The notes under the pieces were generated by a model that did no database searches, had not been told where the DNA came from, and saw only the letters and a program-made list of their open reading frames with translations. Shown here in pieces: positions 44,380 to 56,371 of a stretch of DNA of 64,000 nucleotides. Source of the stretch: Capra hircus (Eukaryota > Chordata > Mammalia > Artiodactyla > Bovidae); assembly GCF_001704415.2 (NCBI RefSeq), contig NC_030826.1, positions 58,485,362 through 58,549,361 of the forward strand. The letters run 5' to 3'. The position numbers and the translations under genes are program-made. The stretch's first letter is position 1; each line of letters opens with the position of its first letter.

Positions 44380-44890
44380 TTCCTGTTAGAAGACCCAGGA
44401 AACATACACTCGCGTGACGGAAGGATACTCAAATTACACGCGTTTATATCTACACGAATGCCCACTTGAAAGGTAACTGGACAACACAAGGTGTCAGTTA
44501 TCTACACAGCTGTGTATTTCAGTCAAATAACATGTGCATGGAGAGTCCATTTCGTTTCACTCTTTCTTTCATCCTTTCTCCTTTTGCTTCTTCACAGGTA
44601 TTACTGTGCGTGTCCCTTGCCTTTCCATACTCTAAATAAATCACAGCTTTTATAAAAGCTTTCTGCCAATGGAAAGTCAGAAAATTTAGTACATTTCTTG
44701 GCTTATAACATAGCAAAAGGAGCTCGGGACCAGAGCTTATCCTATTTCTTATGGCAACAAACAGTAGAGGGGAAGTTGAAAATGTGATCACACCTTACAT
44801 TTTATCAATTAATAAAATTATTTGATTTATAATTTATGAGTAAGCTAGATCAAGAAGAACAAGAAAATAGCAGGATATGTTGTAGAAATC
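44380..44890. other. Unclassified sequence
   Basis: No named repeat. The 90-residue minus frame has no domain. Confidence 0.4.
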
Positions 44891-44892
44891 TT

Positions 44893-45475
44893 CAGTTCAG
44901 TCACTCACTTATGTCTGACCCTGTGACTCCATGGACTGCAGCATACCAGGCCTCCCCGTCCATCACCAACTCCTGCGATCCACCCAAACCCATGTCCATT
45001 GAGCCGGTGATGCCACCCAACCATCTCATCCTCTGTCGCTCCCTTCTCCTCCTACCTTCAATCTTTCCCAGCATCAGGGTCTTTTCAAATGAGTCAGTTC
45101 TTCACATCAGGTGGCCAAATTATTGGAGTTTCAGCTTCAGCATCAGTCCTTCCAATGAACAACCAGGACTGATCTCCTTTAGGATGGACTGATTGGATCT
45201 CCTTGCAGTCCAAGGGACTCTCAAGAGTCTTCTCCAACACCACAGTTCAAAAGCATCAATTGTGCACTCAGCTTTCTTTATAGTCCAACTCTCACATCCA
45301 TACATGACCACTGGAAAAACCATAGCCTTGACTAGATGGACCTTTGTTGGCAAAGTAATGTCTCTGCTTTTTAATATGCTGTCTAGATTGGTCATAACTT
45401 TTCTTCCAAGGAGCAAGTGTCTTTTAATTTCATGGCTGCAGTCACCATCTGCAGTGATTTTGGAGATTACAGTAT
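44893..45475 (-). mobile_element. BovB 3' fragment, 0.58 kb
   Basis: Antisense 3' BovB from 'cagttcagtcactcacttatg' to 'atctgcagtgattttggag'. The minus frame 45120-45416 retains the C-terminal BovB region but is broken ('AECTIDAFELWCW' with a small deletion against related copies). No TSD was found. Confidence 0.9.
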
Positions 45476-46193
45476 TCTGAATTTCTGATGCATGTTCGTT
45501 TGATCCACATATGAAGCTCTAATTTGCCATAATATGACTCAGGGACTGCTTCCAGTAATGCTACACAAAATTCACTTATGGTTTTGGTGCATTATAAAGC
45601 ATTAATGATTGTCATAAAAAAGAGTCCAACTAGAAAAGAAGTAAAACTGTCACTCTTTGCAGATGACATGATACCAGGCATTAAAAATCTAAAGATGCTG
45701 CCAGAAAACTTCTAGAGCTCGTCATCAAATTTGATAAAGTTGCAGGATGCAAACTTAATACACAGAGGTATGGTGCATTTCTATACATTAACAACAAAAG
45801 GTCAGAAAGAGAAATTAAGGGAATAGTCCCACATACCATCATATCAAAGAAAATACCTAAAAATAAACCTCCCTAAGGAGGCAAAAGACCTGTATTTTAA
45901 AACTATGACACTGATGAAGGACATTGAAGATGACGCAAATGATTGGAAAGATAGACCATGTTCTTGGCTTGAAAGAATCAATATTGTAAAAATTACTGTA
46001 TTGCCCGAGGCAATCTGTAGATTCAGTGTCGTCCCTGTCAAATTACTGATGGCATTTTTCACAGATCTAGAACAAAATTTTTAAAATTTATATGGAAAAA
46101 CAAAAGACCCCAATTAGCCAAAGCAATCTTGAGAAAGAAAAATGAAGCTGGAGGAATCGGACTCCCTGATTTCTTGTGCAGTAGCTTTATAGT

Positions 46194-46402
46194 GCTGCTG
46201 CTGCTGCTGCTGCTAAGTCACTTCAGTCATGTCCGACCCTGTGCGACCCCATAGACAGCAGCCCACCAGGCTCCCCCGTCCCTGGGATTTTCCAGGCAAG
46301 AACACTGGAGTGGGTTGCCGTTTCCTTCTCCAATGCATGAAAGTGAAAAGTGAAAGTGAAGTTGCTCAGTCGTGTCCAACTCTTAGCCACCGCATGGACT
46401 GC
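46194..46402 (-). mobile_element. BOV-A2 SINE with 11-bp TSD, nested in L1
   Basis: The antisense BOV-A2 starts with the (GCT) tract complement 'gctgctgctgctgctgct', includes the linker 'gcatgaaagtgaaaagtgaa' and is truncated within the 5' monomer. Perfect TSD 'agctttatagt' at 46183-46193 and 46403-46413. Confidence 0.94.
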
Positions 46403-47344
46403 AGCTTTATAGTATAGTACTATATATGTACACTATATATGTAGCATGGTACTGGCAGAAAAATAGGCTTGTAGATCAGTGAACCAGGAGAGAAATCCCA
46501 GAGATAAACCCACACACCTATGGTCAATTAATCTACAACAGAAAGGACGGCACATGTACAAGTGGCGCTGGGAAGGATGAACGTGAAAGAGTGAAATCAG
46601 GATGTCATCGAGCAACACACAGAAATAAACTCAAAATGGATTAAAGGCCTAAATGCAAAACCAGGTACTGTAAAATTCCTAGAGGAAAACACAGAACACA
46701 CCTTGGCATAAAGCCTAGCGTTATCTTTTTGGAATCATCTCCTAGCATAATGAAAATAGAGCCAAAAACGAATGGATGGGACCTAATTAACTCAGGACCT
46801 CTTGCACAGCAACGGAAACCATAAACAAAAGTCAGCCTACAGAATGGGAGAGGACATTTGCAAAGCACGTGACCCAAAAGATTAATCTCCAGATTTAGCA
46901 GAGTGTCCAAAAGCAAACAGCCCAATCAGAAAATGGACAGAAGATCTAAATATACATTTCCCCCCAAGAGAAGGATGTCCAGCAGGCACATGAAAAGAAG
47001 TTTAGACTATTAGAGAAATGCAAATCCAAGCACTCCCACAGGTCAGAATGTCCATCACTGAAGAGTCTGCAGACAATGAATGCAGAGAGGGCACGGAAAA
47101 AGGAGCCCTCTTGCACTGTTCGCGGGAATGTGAGTTGGTACAGTCACTGTAGAGGGCAGTATGGAGGTTCCTAAGAGAAGACAAAGCGAGCGAGCTAACA
47201 TGTGATCTTGCAATCCCACTCCTGAGCATACATTTGGAGGAAACCATAATTAGAAAGGACGCGCCGCAGTGTTCATTGCAGCACTTGTTTCGATAGCCAG
47301 GACACAGAAGCAATCTGAACGTCCGAGAGTGAAGGCAGAAGGAG

Positions 47345-47496
47345 CAGAGGGTGACAGATGGCATCGCTGGTTCCGTGGACATGGACTTGGGCAAACTCCA
47401 GGAGATGGTAGGAGACAGGGAAGTCTGGTGTGCTGCAGTCCTTGGAGTTGCAAAGAGTTGGACACGACTTGGCCACTGAAAAACAACAACAAAACA
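47345..47496 (+). mobile_element. BovB 3' tail, nested in L1
   Basis: Sense BovB terminus 'gacagatggcatcgctggtt' to 'gacttggccactgaaaaaca', ending in an A-rich 'acaacaacaaaac'. L1 3'UTR resumes at about 47497. Confidence 0.82.
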
Positions 47497-47699
47497 TAAA
47501 GTAGGTGACCAACAAGACCCTACTGTACAGCGCAGGGAACTCTACTCATATTTTTTAATACCTTATGATGGAAAATAATCTGAAAAAGAATATATGTACT
47601 GTACGTGTCTAACTGAATCACTTTGCTCCACATCTGAAACTAACACAGCACTGTAAATCGACTAGATTTCGATTAAAAAAATTTTTTTTAAGTTGTCTT

Positions 47700-48580
47700 A
47701 TAGCAAAGACAATGTTGTCTGTAATGTTGTAGTATGGAATATAGAATGAACTTTATGTATCATTATCTAAACAGAAGGCTTCATTTTCTGATGGGAGGAA
47801 GATAGGGCTGGATCATAAAATAGCTGTGTTCTAGAACTATCTGACCGTCTAAAAACTGACCCGACTGCTGTGACTCCTCTTTCCGACCCAGAGAGGTTGA
47901 CAGTAAGTCTATTTTGTAAGGATTTGCTCAACATGAACCTTTAATGAAGGAGATCCGCTACAAGAAAGAAAGGCGTTGTAGAAAAACAACATTTGCTACC
48001 TTATTGTGGTATATCATGAAATCTCACCAACTGTATCTTCAGTCTAGAATTTGCTTAGATTCTTTCTGTTACTGTTGCACATGCATTAATTTTCTTCAAC
48101 ATAAAACAAATGGGGGAAGACAACTAGGTTTTCTTTCCAGATGGTGTGAAAGCAGCAAGGTCAAATTTGAAGAAAGGCCGTCCTTTTTAAAAAAAAAACA
48201 CAGAACTGAAAATTTATCACCTCTTGTTTGCTTATGAAACTAGCTGGATTCTTTGACTGCTGATCCTCTGGAAGAGAAACGGATAGATCGGAGGAACGAA
48301 TCCACTCTCCTTCGTCTGCTCAGTATGGCCAGCCCACCTCTTCCCCTCCGCTTCTCTAAGATTTTTATTGATTTCTCTCTTTCTTGGGTTTCCGATTAGC
48401 ATAGCAATATTCTGGAATACCAAAAGTTACTGGCAGACGTGGAGACCGAGCAGCTCATTTTTCAAGGACTTTACAGTCTGTTCTCTGCCTTAACCCGCTC
48501 CAAGAGTTACTTCTCCTACAACTTCTCAATATTTTCATAATTAGCTGCCCAGAATTTTCATAATTTGTAAACACAGTAAA
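47700..48580. other. Unclassified sequence
   Basis: No repeat or exon recognised; an A-run near 48190. Confidence 0.4.
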
Positions 48581-48584
48581 ATGG

Positions 48585-49240
48585 CTGTCAGACATGCAGT
48601 CCGGTAAAAGCGGAGGGGGAAAAAAGACCGGCTTCCTTAAGCCATTTACGTTTGACTTGGGAGTGGGCTGGGCCCGTGCCCACAGCAGTTAAATGATCAG
48701 GCGCACGACTCAGAGTGATTTTTCTTGAGGTGTCACTGCCACACACAACCTCTATGTGTTCTTTCTTGGCTCCGGCCGGCCCCGCTGATCGCCCAGAGCT
48801 CTGAAGGCTCTGTACCCCGGCCCCAGTTTCAAGTCCATTTTTCTCTGCCAAGGTGAAGGCGGCAGGAACCACACGTGTTTTTCTTTCTCCCTTCCCTTGG
48901 TGGAGCCGATCGCCTCCGGATGAACCATCTTCCACATGGGCGAGCATTGGTATTTCACCTGGCACAATGGCCGGAGTGGATATGGCACGCAGAGCAATGC
49001 ACAATGGAAAACAAGTCTCCATGGCAACGCTTGCGAGGCTGCCAGACGGCAGTGCCTTCCCCTGTTGGCGGTTCAAGCTGCTAGCTGGAAAACCGTCATT
49101 TGGGCAAGAAAAGGTTGGGGAAAGCGAAGAGCAAAGAAGGGTGGAGAGAATCGTGGACAGAGAAAGCGTGCTCTGGACAGAGTGAGAGAAAACCCAAAGG
49201 AGCAAGAGAGGAGACATTCTGCAGAATCCAGCCTTCTAAT
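48585..49240. other. Unique, CpG-bearing stretch; candidate regulatory DNA
   Basis: About 650 bases with no repeat signature and more CpG than its surroundings. It contains 'ctccatggcaacgct' (RFX/X-box-like half-site pair, 49017-49031). Overlapping frames on both strands (up to 209 residues, minus) show no domain; such overlap is typical of GC-richer non-coding DNA. Confidence 0.4.
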
Positions 49241-49269
49241 GCAATTTATTTTTTTACCAAACACATTTT

Positions 49270-49515
49270 TTATACTTTGACCACCTGATGCGAAGAGCTG
49301 ACTCATTGGAAAAGACACTGATGCTGGGAAAGACTGAAGGCAGGAGGAGAAGGGGATGACAGAGGATGAGATGATTGGATGGCATCACCGACTCAATGGA
49401 CATGAATTTGAGCAAGCTCTGGGAGATGGTGATGCACAGGGAGGCCTGGCGTGCCACAGTCCACGGGGTCGCAAAGAGTCGGATGTGACTGAGGGGATGA
49501 ATAACAACAGCAGCA
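49270..49515 (+). mobile_element. BovB 3' fragment, sense
   Basis: 'tactttgaccacctgatgcg' to 'ggatgtgactgaggggatga', followed by an 'aacaacagcagcagcaaca' tail. 5'-truncated. Confidence 0.88.
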
Positions 49516-49519
49516 GCAA

Positions 49520-50055
49520 CAGTACTTCCTAATAAGATGTCAACGGTGATGGAATTTGAGTAAAAAACTTTAACTTACACACTACATTTTCTCCTGAAAT
49601 TCTTTAAATCAGCATTCTAAGTTCAAGTTCAGTAAAAAAATTTTTTCTGACCTTGCATCTGTACTTCTAGCAAAGATCAGTTTACAAAGTATTATGTTCA
49701 ATGAGTTTCATTAAAATTATATACATACTTAGGCAGAGAATTCCATGAAAGCTGCACGTCAAAATAACCAGTGGTCATATCTGGGTGGCGGGATTGTAGG
49801 AGATTTTAATAATCTACTTTTTAAATCCTTTTTTCTCGTGTTTCTATAATTAACATAGCTTGCTATTTATTTTAAGCATATTTAAAATATTAATGGTAAT
49901 ATGTTTTAAAAAGCATAAAAATTCAAAATTAGTTAAAGCTGAGTACTAGAACATGAGGGTTTTAGTCACAGTTCCCAGCTTCTCAAGACTTGAGAGGAAT
50001 CTGTGTCACTTGTCACCCCCCCCCCCCCATTGTCTGGGCCTGTTGCATAAAAACA
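49520..50055. other. Unclassified AT-rich sequence with poly(C) run
   Basis: Includes a run of about twelve C at 50017-50028. Nothing else recognised. Confidence 0.4.
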
Positions 50056-50067
50056 TGTGGGAGCTTG

Positions 50068-50338
50068 CTGCTGCTGTTAAGTCGCTTCAGTTGTGTCTGA
50101 CTCTGTGCAACCCTGTAGATGGCAGCCCACCAGGCTCCCCTGTCCCTGGGATCCTCCAGGCAAGAACACTGAAGTGGGTTGCCATGTCCTTCTCCAGTGC
50201 ATGAAAGTGAAAAGTTAAAGGGAAGTCGCTCAGTCGTGTCCGACTCTGTGTGACCCCACGGACTGCAGCCCACCAGGCTCCTCTGTCCATGGGATTTTCC
50301 AGGCAAGAGCACTGGAGTGGGTGCCATTGCCCTCTCCC
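50068..50338 (-). mobile_element. BOV-A2 dimeric SINE with 12-bp TSD
   Basis: An antisense dimer starting 'ctgctgctgttaagtcgctt' with the linker 'gcatgaaagtgaaaagttaa', ending 'gtgccattgccctctccc'. Perfect TSD 'tgtgggagcttg' at 50056-50067 and 50339-50350. Confidence 0.94.
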
Positions 50339-50559
50339 TGTGGGAGCTTGGATCTGAGTTATCCAGACTGGCTTCTCCCAACGTGGACAGTTCATTGTTC
50401 CTTACTTTATTGTAGGCTGTATCTTCCAGGCCTTGCATGTAAAATCTATCTGAGCTGCTTCTGTTCTAAGTTGGAAGCGCTGTTTACGCTTTGGACTGTT
50501 CAAGATGAAATACTAATTTTTTAAAAGTTATCCTTAAAATGCATTCCAGTATACAGTAG

Positions 50560-50830
50560 GTACAGACAAATATTGTTTGATGCCGCTTATATGAGGAACT
50601 CAGAACAGTCAGGAAGTGCGCTGGTAGACGCAGGGGCCAGGCAGGGCGGGTGGGGCGGGGAACGAAAGCTGGTGTTTAGTGGAGACAGGCTTTCAGGTCA
50701 GGAAGGCGCAACGTGCGGGCGCCAGATGACGGCGAGAGCCGCAGCACTCTGTGCGGGCCGCGGCGCCGCGGGGCTGCACAGCTTCACGGCGGAGCAGCGC
50801 GTTTCATCTGACGTGAGCTCACCGCCACAG
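50560..50830 (+). mobile_element. GC-raised old L1 3'UTR fragment beside the array
   Basis: 'ccgcttatatgaggaactca', 'gtagacgcaggggccagg' and 'ctggtgtttagtggagaca' follow an L1M 3'UTR. The right half is unusually CpG-rich ('gcgggccgcggcgccgcgg'). It supplies most of the non-repetitive N-terminus of the long frame entering the satellite. Confidence 0.5.
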
Positions 50831-50990
50831 AAGTTCACATGCCCCCAATTTCCCCCCCCTCAAAACTTTGAGCATTTCTACCCAGTTGTCTTCCGTGGGG
50901 GAGTAAGAGCTCTCTGGCTTGTGGGGATTTTTGTCCCTCTTTTGTTGTCTCCCATACACCCAGCCTTAGATCCCCGTATCTCCCGCAACA

Positions 50991-53900
50991 CATATCACAC
51001 ACACCACACACACACACACACCATACACACACATCACACACACACATACACACAGACCTCACACACACACCATACACACACATCACACACACATCACACA
51101 CACACAAATCACACACACCACACACACACACAGACATATCACACACACACACACCATACACACATATCACACACACAAATCACACACACCACACACACAC
51201 ACAGACATATCACACACACACCATACACACACATCACACACACCACACACACACAGACATATCACACACACACACACCATACACACACACACAAATCACA
51301 CACACACACACAGACACACCATACACACATATCACACACACCACACACACACACACCATACATACATATCACACACACACAGACATATCATACACACACA
51401 CACACAGACATATCACACACATCACACACACCATACACACATATCACACACACCACACACACACACCATACACACATATCACACACACAAACACCATACA
51501 CACATATCACACACACACACACAGACATATCACACACACACACAAATCATACACATCACACACACAGACATATCACACACACACACACCATACACACATA
51601 TCACACACACACATCACACACAGACCTCACACACACACCATACACACACATCACACACACATCACACACACACAAATCACACACACCACACACACACACA
51701 GACATATCACACACACACACACCATACACACATATCACACACACACACACAAATCACACACATCACACACACACAGACATATCACACACACACCATACAC
51801 ACACATCACACACACCACACACACACAGACATATCACACACACACACACCATACACACACACAAATCACACACATCACACACACACACACCATACACACA
51901 TATCACACACACCACACACACACACCATACACACATATCACACACACACAGACATATCACACATATCACACACATCACACACATCACACACACACAGACA
52001 TATCACACACATCACACACACCATACACACATATCACACACACACACACACCATACACACACATCACACACACACACACCATACACACATATCACACACA
52101 CATCACACACACACAAATCACACACATCACACACACACAGACATATCACACACATCACACACACCATACACACATATCACACACACATCACACACACACA
52201 CACCATACACACATATCACACACACCACACACACACACCATACACACATATCACACACACACACACACCATACACACATATCACACACATCACACACATC
52301 ACACACACACAGACATATCACACACATCACACACACCATACACACATATCACACACACACACACCATACACACACATCACACACACACACACCATACACA
52401 CATATCACACACACATCACACACACACAAATCACACACATCACACACACACAGACATATCACACACATCACACACACCATACACACATATCACACACACA
52501 TCACACACACACACACACCATACACACATATCACACACACCACACACACACAACATACACACATATCACACACACATCACACACACACAAATCACACACA
52601 TCACACACACACAGACATATCACACACATCACACACACCATACACACATATCACACACACACACACACCATACACACATATCACACACACAGACATCACA
52701 CACGCACAAATCACACACATCACACACACACACAGACATATCACACACACACACACACCATACACACATATCACACACACACAGAGATCACACACACACA
52801 AATCACACACATCACACACACACAGACATATCACACACACACACCATACACACATATCACACACACACAAATCACACACATCACACACACACACCATACA
52901 CACATATCACACACACAAATCACACACATCACACACACACACAGACATATCACAGACACACACCACACACACACAAATCATACACATCACACACACAGAC
53001 ATATCACACACACACACCATACACACATATCACACACACACGACACACAGACCTCACACACACACCATACACACATATCACACACACATCACACACACAC
53101 AAATCACACACATCACACACACACAGACATATCACACACATCACACACACCATACACACATATCACACACACATCACACACACACAAATCACACACATCA
53201 CACACACACAGACATATCACACACATCACACACACCATACACACATATCACACACACCACACACACACAAATCACACACATCACACACACAGACATATCA
53301 CACATATCACACACACCATACACACTATCACACATACAACACACACACCATACACACATATCACACACACACACAAATCACACACATCACACACACACAG
53401 ACATATCAGACACACACACACCATACACACATGCAAATCACACACATCACACACACACACACCATACACACATATCACACACACCACACACACACACACC
53501 ATACACACATATCACACACACATAGACATATCATACACACACACACAGAGACATATCACACACATCACACACACCATACACACATATCACACACACCACA
53601 CACACACACACCATACACACATATCACACACACACACACCATACACACATATCACACACATCACACACATCACACACACACAGACATATCACACACACAC
53701 ACACCATACACACATATCACACACACACACACAGACACATCACACACACACCATACACACACATCACACACACCACACACACACATACATATCACACACA
53801 CACACCATACACACACACAAATCACACACATCACACACACACACACCATACACACATATCACACACACACAGACATATCATACACACACACACAGACATA

Positions 53901-56352
53901 TCACACACATCACACACACCATACACACATATCACACACACCACACACACACACACCATACACACATATCACACACACAAACACCATACACACATATCAC
54001 ACACACACACACACCATACACACATATCACACACATCACACACATCACACACACACAGACATATCACACACATCACACACACCATACACACATATCACAC
54101 ACACACACACCATACACACATATCACACACACACACACACACCATACACACATATCACACACATCACACACATCACACACACACAGACATATCACACACA
54201 TCACACACACCATACACACATATCACACACACACAAATCACACACACACACAGACATATCACACACATCACACACACCATACACACATATCACACACACA
54301 CACACACATCACACACATCACACACACACACACCATACACACATATCACACACACATCACACACACACAAATCACACACATCACACACACACACAGACAT
54401 ATCACACACATCACACACACCATACACACATATCACACACACATCACACACACAAATCACACACATCACACACACACAGACATATCACACACATCACACA
54501 CACCATACACACATATCACACACACATCACACACACACACACACCATACACACATATCACACACACAGACATCACACACGCACAAATCACACACATCACA
54601 CACACACACATAGACATATCACACACACACACACCATACACACATATCACACACACACAGAGATCACACACACACAAATCACACACATCACACACACACA
54701 GACATATCACACACACACACACCATACACACATATCACACACACACAAATCACACACATCACACACACACACACCATACACACATATCACACACACACAC
54801 ACACCGTACACACATATCACACACACACCGTACACACATATCACACACACACACCATACACACATATCACACACATCACACACATCACACACACACACAG
54901 ACATATCACACACATCACACACACCATACACACATATCACACACACACACCATACACACATATCACACACATCACACACATCACACACACACACACCATA
55001 CACACATATCACACACACACACAAATCACACACATCACACACACACACAGACATATCACACACATCACACACACACAGACATACACACACACACACCCAA
55101 CACACATATCACACACACACATCACACACAGACCTCACACACACACCATGCACACATATCACACACACATCACACACACACAGATCACACACATCACACA
55201 CACACAGACATATCACACACATCACACACACCATACACACATATCACACACACCACACACACACAAATCACACACATCACACACACACACAGACATATCA
55301 CACACATCACACACACCATGCACACATATCACACACACACACCATACACACATATCACACACACACACACAAATCACACACATCACACACAGACATATCA
55401 CACACACACACCATACACACATATCACACACACATCACACACACACAAATCACACACACACACAGACATATCACACACATCACACACACCACACACACAT
55501 ATCACACACACATCACACACACACACCATACACACATATCACACACACCACACACACACACACCATACACACATATCACACACACATCACACACACAAAT
55601 CACACACATCACACACACACACAGACATATCACGCACATCACACACACCATACACACATATCACACACACATCACACACACACAAATCACACACATCACA
55701 CACACACACACCATACACACATATCACACACACATCACACACACACAAATCACACACATCACACACACACAGACATATCACACACACACACACCATACAC
55801 ACACACACCATACACACATATCACACACACATCACACATCACATATCATGCAAATCATACACACATATCACACCACACAGACATATCACACACATCACAC
55901 AGACATCACACACACACAATCACACGCACATATCACACACATCACATACATATCAGACACATCAGACACACACATCACACACATCACACATACACACACC
56001 ACACACATCTCACACACGCACATCATACACACATGTCACACACCATACAGACATATCACACACATCACACAGACATCACACACAGACATCACACACACAC
56101 ACACATCATACACATCATATACACACATCACATACATATCAGACACATCAGACACACATATCACACACATCACACATACACACATTACACACACATCACA
56201 CACACATCATACATATCACACAGCACACACATAACACACATCATATACACACATCACATGTACATCACACACATATCACATACACATATCACACCCACCA
56301 CATACACACATCACATACACATATCACACACATCACATACTCATATCACAAA
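50991..56352. repeat. 5.4-kb CA-rich compound satellite with higher-order repeats
   Basis: The plus strand is almost entirely A and C with rare T and very rare G. It is not a pure (CA) run. Recurring words are 'caccatacacacatatcac', 'cagacatatcac', 'cacaaatcac' and 'cacacatcac', separated by variable (CA) spacers. Composite units of 83-85 bases repeat: 'agacat' at 53125 and 53210, and at 54395 and 54478. Rare variants recur in the same order 1876 and 2490 bases apart. From about 55830 the order degrades into 'catacatatcagacacatc' types. The sequence alternates purine and pyrimidine over long runs, a Z-DNA-prone pattern. Long frames on both strands (His/Thr on plus, Cys/Val on minus) are by-products. 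Confidence 0.97.
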
Positions 56353-56371
56353 CACATTGAATAGCAGCTTT

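Larger units (their letters stand above)
45610..47690 (+). mobile_element. L1 ORF2 3' half and 3'UTR, sense, interrupted twice
   Basis: Starts in the reverse transcriptase region: 'ctctttgcagatgacatg' at 45653-45670 encodes the LFADDM catalytic motif. The order of L1 ORF2 then follows, including 'acattgaagatgacgcaaa', 'ggtactggcagaaaaatagg' and 'gcgggaatgtgagttggtac'. The 3'UTR ends 'aactgaatcactttgctcc', 'gaaactaacacagcactg' and an A-rich tail at about 47676. Many stops. Hosts a BOV-A2 and a BovB tail. Confidence 0.85.

Noticed and set aside
48588..49217. 209-residue minus-strand frame as a gene
   Set aside because: Plus-strand frames of similar length overlap it, there is no domain or splice support, and GC-raised non-coding DNA commonly gives such frames.
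50835..55817. Minus-strand Cys/Val-rich frames resembling metallothionein-like proteins
   Set aside because: They are the reverse-strand reading of (GTGTGT)-type sequence; cysteine spacing comes from TGT codons of the repeat.
50991..56352. CRISPR-like periodic array
   Set aside because: Units lack constant repeats with unique spacers, everything is low-complexity CA, the period varies, and the surroundings are mammalian SINE/LINE DNA with no cas genes.
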